A stretch of DNA of 58,232 nucleotides. Source: a virus. Both the position numbers and the translations under genes were made by a program. The notes below the pieces were generated by a model, which made no database searches, was not told the DNA's origin, and saw only the letters and a list, made by a program, of their open reading frames with translations. The stretch spans positions 1 to 58,232 of IMG/VR virus record IMGVR_UViG_3300032086_003837; one strand, written 5' to 3'. Below, in pieces: positions 26,037 through 35,571 of this stretch (positions within the stretch are counted from its first letter, which is position 1; each line of letters opens with the position of its first letter).

Positions 26037-27651
26037 TTTCCAAAATCCTTACTCTTTCTGAAAGCTCTTTAACAGCCTCTATTAAAAGAGCGTGAAGTTG
26101 ATCATACTGTACCACATCGTATTCTTCTTCATCATCAGTTTTAAGAGGCAAGGTTGATTTCTTTACTGCTGAAGGTAAAACTTTAGCAACTTCTGTTGAA
26201 ATTACACCTGCACTTTTTTGACCGTCATTTTTATAATTAAAGGTGTAACCAGTTAAGCTTTCAAGCTTTTCCAAAGCGCTTGATATAGGTTCAATGTTTT
26301 CTTTAAGTCTTGGATCCGAGATGGTTGTAGAAAAGGCTACAACATCACCATCGACATGAAGATTACCATTATTAAATAGTCTCATGTCTTCATTACCATC
26401 CAAGAAGAAACTTTGTTGAGTTGATTGAACTTCTATATAATCGTTTGTATCTAGACCAATTTTAGAAATTATACCTCTGGCATCTAGACTGGCGAAGGAT
26501 CTATTTGGTGATGCGTCTATCCAGTTACTATTAGTGTAGATATAAAGTCTGGCACCATCGCCATTTGATTCTCCTTCATAGAAGAATAACTCTCCTTCAG
26601 TCCCTGGAGAAGGTAGAATAGTGTCTACTTCAACTGTTACACCGGTACTTAAACCGTCAAGCTTGGTTTTATCACTAGCTGACATTAATCCGTCTGAGCT
26701 CGGTGTAGCTAAAGCGGTGTTGCCAGCAGCCGGCGCTTGCCAGCTCAGGTTTCCAGATGCATCAGTAGTTAGAACGTTTCCGTTAACATAACCGGTTACA
26801 TTGGGCCATGTTGCTCCATGAAGAACAATGTTTCCGGTGGTATCTGGAGTAACGTTAATATTACCAGCATTGGATGAAACAATATTTACGGTAGCACCAG
26901 TGATATTGTTACCATTAACATCCAAGTCACCGCCAAGCTGTGGCGTTAAATCAAACTCTATATCGGTAAGTCCACCTCCGGCTGCTAGCTGACTCGTTAG
27001 TGCTATAGTCCCAGGCCCGGCTGGAATAGTAAGACCATTTAGATCTCCAACAGTGATTCCAGAAGTAGTTGTACTTCCACGATTTACGACAGCATCAAGA
27101 TCATCTGTTAAATTTACTGATGTAACATAAGAAGATAGATCAGGAGGTGTAAAAGTAAATACGCCAGTTCCAACATCATAAGAAAGGGAACCACCACCAG
27201 ATGGAGTAGCTTGATTTACGGATGATGTTGGGGCAGGTATGAAAGTAAATACACCATTTGTGTTATTATAAGAAAGTGCACCACCGCCAAAAGCACCATT
27301 AGGTGTACCAGTTGTAACGCTTAGATCCGTAAGCTGAGCTCCAGCAGGTTCCGCGTTTAAAGTAAGAGTATTTGATGCGTCATCATACACTTTAGTCAAA
27401 CTTGTTCCAGCGACTATTAATGCGTTTACTCTGTCATCGACTCTTTCGTTTGAAAAATATAGATTAGTAAGACCCTCATTTAAGGAATCAGTATTGATTA
27501 ATGCTGGTGCTAAGTTTCCAACATTTTCGCTAAAGGTTAAACCCGTGTATAACTCTTGAAAGTTTTCATTTATCTTCTGGCTGGCAACACGAAGAGTATC
27601 ACCCTTACCATCATTTGCAATACCACCTATATTTAGAATTCTTCTAGGCAT
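26020..27651 (-). CDS. Tail fibre with C-terminal S74 intramolecular chaperone
   Basis: A 543-residue fibre from ATG 27651, with AAAGGA nine bases ahead; an upstream TTG is unlikely. The N-terminus (RRILNIGGIANDGKGDTLR, then INENFQELY) is a widespread phage-fibre docking leader. The shaft has SYNNTNGVFTF-type repeats and the GELFFYEG / ARLYIYTNSNWIDASP module also seen in the 239-residue protein. The last ~99 residues form a Peptidase_S74 chaperone with SDPRLKENIEP, LTGYTFNYK, AGVISTEVAKVLP and a terminal coiled coil (ALLIEAVKELSERVRILE). Such domains trimerise the fibre and cut themselves off at the Ser of the SDxRLKEN motif. Late expression and fibre identity are well supported. Confidence 0.88.
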   Translation of the reverse strand: MPRRILNIGGIANDGKGDTLRVASQKINENFQELYTGLTFSENVGNLAPALINTDSLNEGLTNLYFSNERVDDRVNALIVAGTSLTKVYDDASNTLTLNAEPAGAQLTDLSVTTGTPNGAFGGGALSYNNTNGVFTFIPAPTSSVNQATPSGGGSLSYDVGTGVFTFTPPDLSSYVTSVNLTDDLDAVVNRGSTTTSGITVGDLNGLTIPAGPGTIALTSQLAAGGGLTDIEFDLTPQLGGDLDVNGNNITGATVNIVSSNAGNINVTPDTTGNIVLHGATWPNVTGYVNGNVLTTDASGNLSWQAPAAGNTALATPSSDGLMSASDKTKLDGLSTGVTVEVDTILPSPGTEGELFFYEGESNGDGARLYIYTNSNWIDASPNRSFASLDARGIISKIGLDTNDYIEVQSTQQSFFLDGNEDMRLFNNGNLHVDGDVVAFSTTISDPRLKENIEPISSALEKLESLTGYTFNYKNDGQKSAGVISTEVAKVLPSAVKKSTLPLKTDDEEEYDVVQYDQLHALLIEAVKELSERVRILENGSSN

Positions 27652-27850
27652 TGTCAATCCTTTCGATTAAACCTTTCATCATCATCTTCAATTCTGATAT
27701 ATCGTTTTTAATTGAAGCTAATTCGTCTTCTTTTTCTTTCCATTGTTTTTTCCTGAACCTAGCTTGAGCAATCTGTGCTCTATCAATATTTAAAACAGCG
27801 CCGCTGCTTTCATCTTTTACTAAATCGCCGTGTCCTTCTACTTTTATCAT
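27644..27850 (-). CDS. Small coiled-coil virion-associated protein
   Basis: A 68-residue protein (MIKVEGHGDLVKDESSGAVL). The front half resembles small proteins coded beside baseplate/fibre genes in marine T4-like phages. The rear half is a heptad coiled coil (WKEKEDELASIKNDISEL and further). It overlaps the S74 fibre start by 8 bases (ATGCCTAG) and begins 1 base below the DUF4815 gene. Function unknown; a small connector or oligomerisation piece is plausible. Confidence 0.65.
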   Translation of the reverse strand: MIKVEGHGDLVKDESSGAVLNIDRAQIAQARFRKKQWKEKEDELASIKNDISELKMMMKGLIERIDNA

Positions 27851-27851
27851 A

Positions 27852-30800
27852 CTACACCGCCAATGCTATAGCTCTAAGATCCTTGATAGTAGGTACCTTA
27901 GATGAATTAGTTGAAGTCATTACTACTTTTACCACAAAAGAGGTAAACGGATCAAGACCTCCATGCAGTCCTCCTACAAGATAGTTATATTCTCTGAATA
28001 TGGTCTTATCATCATCGGCTGGAATAGCACCTTCTAGTTCGGCCTTTATGTAGGGTGAATTATCTAGTAGCTCACTGCCCAGAGATGTCTTATAGTAAAC
28101 TTCTATTGAAGATTCAGTCGGCCTATTTGCTTGAAGAATTATTTTCAGCCCCACTGCATCCGTAAGAAGATTTACTGGATTAGTAATGTGTTTTGAAAGT
28201 ACAGAGCCGTTACTCTTATCAGTTTCATCGACGAATCCAGTTATAACCGAATTTGTTCCTAGAGCAATATTACTGTAGTTACTGCTGTTAGAAGGTTTAT
28301 CAATTCTATTAGAAATAGTTATCAGAGAACATCTTTGAAGGTCTATGACTGGAGAGACTCTATCATCATCTGAAGTTAAAGAAGCTTTAATAGTTGCTGA
28401 TTTCCTATTAAGTCTTGTTTCTTTAATGGGCTGAGCTATTACTTTAGGTGAAGTAAAGTAGTTTGTCTGAAGATTGATGAGAGGGTTAGCATCGAAGGTA
28501 GTATCTTTAACATAGTTATGAGGAGTTGTGACATCAACTATTGTTTTACCGGCCGTAAACTTACCACTGAAATCTATCGAGGTTCCAACGGGTACTAGGG
28601 TTTCGATATATGGTGTAACGGCATCAAACTGAATATTCTTAGATGCGACGATGGAGCTACCACCACCAGGAGTTGCTCCAGTTCCATTAATACTCAAGTC
28701 ATTATCACTTATTACGTAATGATCAAGATCTCTAGCTATGATGCCGTGTGAATCATTCATGTAGTTTGTTGTAATTCCATTCCAAGCTGTTACTCCCGAA
28801 AGAGTGACTCCGTCTCCAACCGCAAACCCATGATTAGGATGATATACCCTTATATAGTCAGAATCGCTGTATGAAGTTAAAGAATTTATTCCTAATCTTT
28901 CATTGGCTATAGGAGCATTATTAAATATCGCTACAGCTGGAGCATCACTGGTAAAAGTACTAAATGACGCTCTTTGTACTTTAAACTTCAAGTTTTCGTT
29001 TAGAGTTTCTTCCCACAAGTAAGTATTTTGAGGTTTAAATAAACTTCCAATAGAAGGACTGTTTGTCACTCTAGTCTCACTGGAGTTTAATATAAACTCT
29101 CCGGTTTTTGCTGTCCATAGTACATACTTCTTACTGTCTGAAAATATACATATAGCATATTCCCGATAAGAATCTAGATAGATTGGTTCATCAAATGTAA
29201 ACAGTGTAGGAACTGAAGCATCCGTAGAAGTAGCAACGCGGGATGATCCGAGATACTTCCTTGATCCTGGAATTATTATGTCCTTAGAAGGTGTTCCATT
29301 AATAACTGGTCTTATTTCAATCCAGACTGGAAGTGAAGTATCTTTTGATTTGAAGTAGAGAGATACGTTTGTTATGAATATTCCTGTTGAATCATTAACT
29401 AGGAATGTCTGAGCAATCGGATCAACTCTACCGCGTGCCGGCGCCGCAGAAGTTGACCTTCCCGTACTTACGTTTGATTGATTGTTTATGATATGCGTGG
29501 ATCTAGTCGATATGATTCTATCTTTAGATCTAACCAAAGCACCAGCCGCCGTGTATATAGCAGAGGCTTTAGTTGTTGCTACTGATTCGTCATCCACAGT
29601 AACATCAAGCAGTTTAAATTCCAATGATCCACATCTAAAACTTTTGGAGGCAGTGTTTGGAATAAAGAACGATCCGCTAACTCTCCCCTCAGTATCAGTT
29701 TGAATGTATGTAGTCTGAGCCGTAGTTAAATCCGCAAAGTCCGGATGGAAAGTAGAAAACTGATTTAAGTTGTTATATTCTGTTCTATGACTGTTTATTC
29801 TTTTAAATGATTCTTGTTTAACAAACTCGTTTACGTTGACACCATCAAAGTATGGCACCAATTTTGTAAGAGGTCTTAAACCAACAGCATTAAAATATAT
29901 TTTTCTGGATCTCATAAACGGAGTTATCGCAACATCTATGATTCTACCACTAGCGAAAGTTCGTATGGTTTCAGAAGTGATTACTCGATTAACTATAGTT
30001 TTTTCAGAAGATCCCATTCCTTCGGTTATGTTAGAATATGTCTTAGCACTGAAAGATCTGGAGTTTACGGTATCTTCGGTGACTGATTTGTCCTCCGTCG
30101 TTTCAGATCCATCGATATCACTACCGATCCAGTTCCATTTCCAGCTGTTCCAGAGTTGATCTGGTTTGTTAGATAATCTATTTGTACCTTTAATAACTTT
30201 CTTACCGGCATCTCTGTTATCAAACCACTCATCAGAAGATGGTGATAAAGTTATACTGCCGTTATTTTGAAAAGCATTGAATGAGTTTACTGTATGTTCA
30301 GATGAAGCTTGATCTTGTACGACATAATCTAAATCGGTATAACTCAAGTATATGTTGTCTCCTCTTAAAACAACGTCAGATGTATCAGCGTCCGTTGAGT
30401 CAAAAATTAGACCGACATTGTCTTGATAAAATGGCGGATGAAGAGTAAAGGTACTAGGATCTATTGAAGCTCTATACTCATCATTGTTATACCTAGAATT
30501 AGACTGATCAATGAAGTTATCTACTATAAATCCTGATTTAATCCTATCTGTACCTGATGAATCAGCTATAACCATTTTGTTGGTATCGAGTTCAAGCATA
30601 CTTAAATTTTGAATCTCTTCTAGTTTTTCAATCCTTTTTTCTATCTTACCGATCTCTTTCATGGTGTATCCCTTAGTTTCTATCATATCAAAGGATACGT
30701 CTTCTCCATCATCGGTATAAGGATTTAATTTTGTTTTGTATAGCAATAGGGTACCGTTTGGTGTATCTGGAAACTTGGGAGTCAGAGCTGGAACACCTTT

Positions 30801-33062
30801 AACTACCTTTATGATTCCATCTTGATCTATAACTATCTTATCGTTTCTTGATTGGTAATATGTTATATCAGCATTTATTACTTCTGAGTTTGGAGGAAGA
30901 AGAAATCTTCTGCCATTCGTGAAAGCGGCATCGTCGTTATCACTATCTATGTCTGATTTTAACGGCCTGAAATCAAGAACATTTCTTAGATCAACTTCTT
31001 TTCCAGTAGAAGTAATATATTTCGGAACTTTATTGTAGGGAACATTTACGTATGACTGTGAAGAGAAGTAATGACCAGTTCCCTGCCCTTCATACTGGAA
31101 ATAATTAAAGGCTACTTGTATATTTTGAGGATTTGTATAACCACTTTTTAAAATAAGACGGCTTTGTTCATAGAAACCATCCCTTTGACCATTATCAAAA
31201 ATAAAGTAGTCTGAGATATCATTTTTATCTGAAGTAGCATCCGTAATTTCAAGCATTTCATACACATCAGATTTATTAAGCATAAAGACAACATTTCCTT
31301 CATCATCCGTAGACTGAGATATATCTTGTCTGCCAGAAACTGGATATCTTGTCAATGTTTTAGATGCGTGAAGAACATTGGTTTTTTGAACTACGACTAA
31401 TGCATCAATATTTACACCTGAAGTTGAGATTCCAGAAAAGGTTATCGAGGTACTCGTTCCACCAACCGATGGAGTTCCTATAACAGTTAACGGTGTACCG
31501 TCATCTGATCTAAAGAATAGCCATTCCGTTGAATTTGCGAAAGTATCGTTTCCAGATCCGGTAGCAAGATTAAGTATACCGCTACCGCCCGTGGCTTGTG
31601 AGCTGTAGTACCTTTGTACTTGATATGCGACACTGCTTAATGACTGAGGTCTTATTTTTGGAAGATCAAAAAGTAATGCGTTATTACTTGCTTCTTTCAA
31701 GATAGCAACCTGAGTTCCTCCAACATCTTCGGTTTTAATCTTTGCGAAAAAGTTTGATCCTACTCCAATACTTTTTGCTGATCTGAAACTTTGACCTGCA
31801 GTCATAACGATATCAAAGATGTAAACTCTTTTTTCAACCGGATTTGTGTTTGCTATAGTATCGATAGATCTTACTCTACAAGTTCCTATCGGAGAACTAA
31901 TGTTTAAGTTATTACTTGAAATAGTTACTTTACTAAAATTAGCAAGATCAGGAAGACCCTTATATCCATCATCTTGAACTATTATATAGTTTCCGAATGA
32001 AACAGGAACATTTTCTCCACTAAAACTTTTAGTTGACTGAGATCTTTCTACAGCAATTTTTGATGGAACTGGTCTATCGGCTCTATATCCGTTAACATAG
32101 GCCGTACCATCACTTACACTCATAGTTAAGTTTGATGCATCTGTTGAGTCGAAAGAAATAAGAAACGGCTGTGTTATATAGTTTCCGGCTTCTTCTTTAG
32201 TTCTTTCCGCCAATACGTCATTTATCTTATTGTAATCACTATGACCCTCTGCTCTATGAACAACTACCGAGTTTTTAACATCGGCTATAAAGACAAACGG
32301 TGAGTTATCAGTAACTTTGTCTTTAGTAGTTAGCTCAAGATTTATTTTTAATCTATCAGCACCTGGAGCAGAAATGTTGGGTGTGGCTCCCTGATTATCA
32401 AATAAGTTAATATCATCATCAGGAGTAATTAATTCTTGAGAAATTTTAAACCCAACAGTTGTGGTTTTGGATGAATCATAGTTTGAGATAATTAAAGACT
32501 GAGCTGGAGCATGAACAAACAGACCACCGATAAAGAAGTCTCCTTCACCAATACTTATCTTACATCCTGATCCAGTCGCGTTTATAGACTTTGAGTTAAA
32601 TACGTTATTGGTACCTTGAAGCTGTTCTCCGTCTAATACTCTTGCGGGAGTTGCTGAAGGTATATGATTTGAGCTATTGATGTATCTGACATAAAGTGTA
32701 GCATCAAGACCCAGGTCCGTATTCTGATTAACCGATTCAACAATCTGAAACTTTAAGCCTGAAGTTTGAGCCGTAAAGATCTCATCGCCAACAGCGGTTC
32801 CAGGTACTGAAACTTCATCAATTTTAATATATTCATATTTCTCATCGATTACTATACCAGATGGTGATACAGATGCTCCTTCCTTAAATATATTTTTCCC
32901 AAATCTTTCTATTTCTTTTTGGATAATAGTTTGAAGCTGAGTAAGCTCTCTAGCTTGTAAAGCTTTACGAGGATTGAACAATATACGATGATAGTTATCG
33001 TCCTCGTTAAAATCATCCTTGTAGCGAGTTTTTAATATATCTTTTGAAAACTTAATTGGCAT
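27852..33062 (-). CDS. Large baseplate/fibre protein with DUF4815 domain
   Basis: A 1736-residue protein whose N-terminus (YKDDFNEDDNYHRILFNPRK, ALQARELTQLQTIIQKEIER) matches DUF4815, a domain found in marine T4-like structural proteins. The middle holds a helical segment near residues 795-830 (MKEIGKIEKRIEKLEEIQNL), beyond which the protein is beta-rich (for example PVWIEIRPVINGTPSKDIIIPGS). It follows gp6-gp7-gp8, the position that T4 gives to gp9-gp10, so it is probably the peripheral baseplate or proximal fibre attachment protein. No enzymatic motif is seen. It starts 9 bases below gp8 and should share its late promoter. Confidence 0.75.
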   Translation of the reverse strand: MPIKFSKDILKTRYKDDFNEDDNYHRILFNPRKALQARELTQLQTIIQKEIERFGKNIFKEGASVSPSGIVIDEKYEYIKIDEVSVPGTAVGDEIFTAQTSGLKFQIVESVNQNTDLGLDATLYVRYINSSNHIPSATPARVLDGEQLQGTNNVFNSKSINATGSGCKISIGEGDFFIGGLFVHAPAQSLIISNYDSSKTTTVGFKISQELITPDDDINLFDNQGATPNISAPGADRLKINLELTTKDKVTDNSPFVFIADVKNSVVVHRAEGHSDYNKINDVLAERTKEEAGNYITQPFLISFDSTDASNLTMSVSDGTAYVNGYRADRPVPSKIAVERSQSTKSFSGENVPVSFGNYIIVQDDGYKGLPDLANFSKVTISSNNLNISSPIGTCRVRSIDTIANTNPVEKRVYIFDIVMTAGQSFRSAKSIGVGSNFFAKIKTEDVGGTQVAILKEASNNALLFDLPKIRPQSLSSVAYQVQRYYSSQATGGSGILNLATGSGNDTFANSTEWLFFRSDDGTPLTVIGTPSVGGTSTSITFSGISTSGVNIDALVVVQKTNVLHASKTLTRYPVSGRQDISQSTDDEGNVVFMLNKSDVYEMLEITDATSDKNDISDYFIFDNGQRDGFYEQSRLILKSGYTNPQNIQVAFNYFQYEGQGTGHYFSSQSYVNVPYNKVPKYITSTGKEVDLRNVLDFRPLKSDIDSDNDDAAFTNGRRFLLPPNSEVINADITYYQSRNDKIVIDQDGIIKVVKGVPALTPKFPDTPNGTLLLYKTKLNPYTDDGEDVSFDMIETKGYTMKEIGKIEKRIEKLEEIQNLSMLELDTNKMVIADSSGTDRIKSGFIVDNFIDQSNSRYNNDEYRASIDPSTFTLHPPFYQDNVGLIFDSTDADTSDVVLRGDNIYLSYTDLDYVVQDQASSEHTVNSFNAFQNNGSITLSPSSDEWFDNRDAGKKVIKGTNRLSNKPDQLWNSWKWNWIGSDIDGSETTEDKSVTEDTVNSRSFSAKTYSNITEGMGSSEKTIVNRVITSETIRTFASGRIIDVAITPFMRSRKIYFNAVGLRPLTKLVPYFDGVNVNEFVKQESFKRINSHRTEYNNLNQFSTFHPDFADLTTAQTTYIQTDTEGRVSGSFFIPNTASKSFRCGSLEFKLLDVTVDDESVATTKASAIYTAAGALVRSKDRIISTRSTHIINNQSNVSTGRSTSAAPARGRVDPIAQTFLVNDSTGIFITNVSLYFKSKDTSLPVWIEIRPVINGTPSKDIIIPGSRKYLGSSRVATSTDASVPTLFTFDEPIYLDSYREYAICIFSDSKKYVLWTAKTGEFILNSSETRVTNSPSIGSLFKPQNTYLWEETLNENLKFKVQRASFSTFTSDAPAVAIFNNAPIANERLGINSLTSYSDSDYIRVYHPNHGFAVGDGVTLSGVTAWNGITTNYMNDSHGIIARDLDHYVISDNDLSINGTGATPGGGSSIVASKNIQFDAVTPYIETLVPVGTSIDFSGKFTAGKTIVDVTTPHNYVKDTTFDANPLINLQTNYFTSPKVIAQPIKETRLNRKSATIKASLTSDDDRVSPVIDLQRCSLITISNRIDKPSNSSNYSNIALGTNSVITGFVDETDKSNGSVLSKHITNPVNLLTDAVGLKIILQANRPTESSIEVYYKTSLGSELLDNSPYIKAELEGAIPADDDKTIFREYNYLVGGLHGGLDPFTSFVVKVVMTSTNSSKVPTIKDLRAIALAV

Positions 33063-33071
33063 GTAACACTC

Positions 33072-34439
33072 TTATAGTTGAAGGATTATTTTAACGTCTT
33101 CTGTTTGAGTAGAGGACCTTATAATCGAAGCTCTATTGTTTATGTATAATACATCACCCGTGAAAGGTTTAACCTCAGGTATGATGTGATTTTCAAAGTT
33201 ACCAAGACCGTTTCCATCTACTTCATCAATCACGTCATTTGAATCAAAGTTTATGAATCCAGTTGCAGGTGTTTGGTGGTAGTAAAGTATTTTATCTGAA
33301 TCATTATATCTATCAACAAACGCTTCTGCTTGAGTTCCAGTAACAGCTTTTATTCTATTATCAGTTGTAAAGACGTATGAAACATTGTTCAACTTCATGG
33401 CTCTTAGAAGTGTTCCAGTTTGATCAGTAAAGTCTGAATCTATAGCCTGATTCTTCTTTGGATTAGCGATGATTCCAATTTGTCTAAAATCATTCCCAAC
33501 GATAAAATCTTGATCACCACCCTCTATTTTAACATGCATAGCAAATGCGTCTGTTTTTAGATCGGCCATAGCGTTGTAGCCAATACCTTGAGCAGGAGAG
33601 ATCACCGCTCTTGCGATTGCTCCGGATCCTACTCCACCAGTAATTACAACATCTACACCTTCTTCATAACCATCACCGTAAGCCAGAGTACTTGAATCAG
33701 CATCCATTTCTAGTTTCGTGATTCTTCCTGATTCAATAAAGACTGATACTACATGTGATGAATCACCATTACCTTTTACAAGAAGAACTGTAGGCGGATC
33801 ATTTGAATCGTAGCCGATTCCTCCTGATTCCATCACGAATGAAGTAATCCTACCCGGTCTAGCAGTTCTTTGAATCTCATGCTGCTTAAGTTCCACTCCA
33901 CTTGAATTTGAATCGACTGAAGTGATATATCTTGTTGGCATAAAGCTAGCAGTTAGAAACTGGTCTGCCTCAAGAGCACTAATAGTGTACAAAAACTTCC
34001 ATACGTATCCATCAGCAGTTTCAAAAGGATCATTGTTTGAGTTAGTAGGCATAACGGTAGAAACTACTGTTTCACCCTTTTTATTTCTTCCGGTTCTCAA
34101 ACACATATAGACATGATGATTGGTATTCATCACGTAATTAGGAGGAGATGGTCTACCAATTTGAGTATCATCATACTGGCTATAGACCGTTCCACTTGTC
34201 CAGTTTACTCTTGGAATAACTCCTGAAACAGCAAAAACTTTTTTAATGGATTGAAGACCATTTCTAAAATTTCTGATTTCTTTCTCATTATTCAATGGAA
34301 CAGGTGCCGCATCACTAGAATCATTCCAGGGCTCGGATTTACCCACACCAATATAAATGTTATTGTCTACATTATTAAAATGAGACACTAAACTTTTCAC
34401 CATTTCTAATTTAAAATTATCGGTTATAATTGTTCCCAT
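33072..34439 (-). CDS. 8: Baseplate wedge subunit gp8
   Basis: A 455-residue homologue of T4 gp8 (334 residues). Matching landmarks in order are IYIGVGKSEPW, VIPRVNW, a YMCL-type strand, DGYVWKFLYTI, FRQIGIIANP and the C-terminal VLYINNRASIIRSSTQTEDV. The extra ~120 residues, rich in Gly/Asp, lie in the centre (about 190-285). In T4, gp8 is a dimer bridging wedge proteins gp7 and gp10. The gene follows gp7 and precedes the DUF4815 protein, the expected order. A late promoter sits 27 bases above the start, so it can be transcribed separately from gp6/gp7. Confidence 0.93.
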   Translation of the reverse strand: MGTIITDNFKLEMVKSLVSHFNNVDNNIYIGVGKSEPWNDSSDAAPVPLNNEKEIRNFRNGLQSIKKVFAVSGVIPRVNWTSGTVYSQYDDTQIGRPSPPNYVMNTNHHVYMCLRTGRNKKGETVVSTVMPTNSNNDPFETADGYVWKFLYTISALEADQFLTASFMPTRYITSVDSNSSGVELKQHEIQRTARPGRITSFVMESGGIGYDSNDPPTVLLVKGNGDSSHVVSVFIESGRITKLEMDADSSTLAYGDGYEEGVDVVITGGVGSGAIARAVISPAQGIGYNAMADLKTDAFAMHVKIEGGDQDFIVGNDFRQIGIIANPKKNQAIDSDFTDQTGTLLRAMKLNNVSYVFTTDNRIKAVTGTQAEAFVDRYNDSDKILYYHQTPATGFINFDSNDVIDEVDGNGLGNFENHIIPEVKPFTGDVLYINNRASIIRSSTQTEDVKIILQL

Positions 34440-34465
34440 GACGGAGTCCTATTGTTTTGTTGTAT

Positions 34466-34473
34466 TATTTATA
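34466..34473 (-). promoter_or_regulatory. T4-type late promoter (TATAAATA)
   Basis: Exact TATAAATA on the minus strand in the 43-base gap between gp7-like and gp8. Confidence 0.78.
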
Positions 34474-34482
34474 TAGTTTTTA

Positions 34483-35571
34483 CTAAGATCCAAAAGCACC
34501 GGTGAAATTTGAATCATATAAATCTTGTGAGATCTCTTCAAGAGTACTTGACAAGTCGATAGAGTGGAAGTCTCCGGAAGATGGGTTTCTACGTTCAATC
34601 ATAGTATTATCAAGAGTATGTGATGTTTCTTGTATCCAGTTGTAGATGCTTGAATATTTTGTCTCAAGATAAGGTATACTGAAATCTTTGTATATTCTTA
34701 CAGTTTGATCGGGATCTAAACGAGCAACGAAAACCTGATTACTTCCAGCATCTAAATCAGTGTAGCTAGTATCACTTTCTTGAAACCTAAAGTAGCCATA
34801 AGAATCATTGTAAGTTATATAGTTTCCTTCTATATCTCTTCTGTATGCTACTGATCCCATGTTAGCAAGAATAGTTGGATCCGTATAAATCGTAGTAACC
34901 AGATTAGTAAATTGATCAGTAATAAGAATATGACCGTCTGATTCATTTATGGTAGTTGGACCCGCTGATATAGGGTTACTTTGAGATGCGACTATCACTA
35001 CTTCATTAGATAAAAAGAAACCTGTTGGGTGAACAAACTTTCTATATAGTTCCTCCCAAGTTTGAAAGGATAGAGGTGCTTTAATTAATACTGACAATAC
35101 TTGATAAGCAGCACCGTCTTGTAAAATTTTTCTAGAATCTACTCCGATTTCTGATTCGTTTAGAATAAACAGACTATTTTTTGGGTATTCTACTTCGACT
35201 TCTTCATCAAAGAAAGCTCTAAAAAAACCCTCGGCCGAATACTTTGTACCCTTTACTCTAAAGAATCTAGCAAAATTTCTTATGCTTTCTCTTGGATTAG
35301 TAAAAAAAGATTGAGATAAACCGAAAGCATATTCCTTAAACATATTATCTAAAAATTTTAAGTTATTTGTTTCGATATCTCTTATTTGATAAAGATCATG
35401 AATTAAAGCTCCAAACTCATCTTCGCTTTCTAGAAACTCATAGTATCCTTCTAAAAAAGTTATAAGATTGGGGTAGTCGGTCCTGAAGTAATACGGAAGA
35501 ACCTCTTTAACGAGGTTACGTTCAAGTCCTATCTGTAAGTCTAATCTATCAAAATTATTATTTACCGGCAT
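34483..35571 (-). CDS. 7: Baseplate wedge protein, gp7-like
   Basis: A 362-residue protein between gp6 and gp8, exactly where T4 encodes gp7 (1032 residues). It has a helical N-terminus (FEGYYEFLESEDE-like: FLEGYYEFLESEDEFG), then IRNFARFFRVKGTKYSAEGF and FFDEEVEVEYPKNSLF, a layout recalling P2 gpI/tail-protein-I proteins, the compact form of gp7. gp7 binds the gp6 dimer to form the wedge core. It overlaps gp6 by one base (35571). The call rests on position and that general layout more than on clear identity. Confidence 0.7.
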   Translation of the reverse strand: MPVNNNFDRLDLQIGLERNLVKEVLPYYFRTDYPNLITFLEGYYEFLESEDEFGALIHDLYQIRDIETNNLKFLDNMFKEYAFGLSQSFFTNPRESIRNFARFFRVKGTKYSAEGFFRAFFDEEVEVEYPKNSLFILNESEIGVDSRKILQDGAAYQVLSVLIKAPLSFQTWEELYRKFVHPTGFFLSNEVVIVASQSNPISAGPTTINESDGHILITDQFTNLVTTIYTDPTILANMGSVAYRRDIEGNYITYNDSYGYFRFQESDTSYTDLDAGSNQVFVARLDPDQTVRIYKDFSIPYLETKYSSIYNWIQETSHTLDNTMIERRNPSSGDFHSIDLSSTLEEISQDLYDSNFTGAFGS

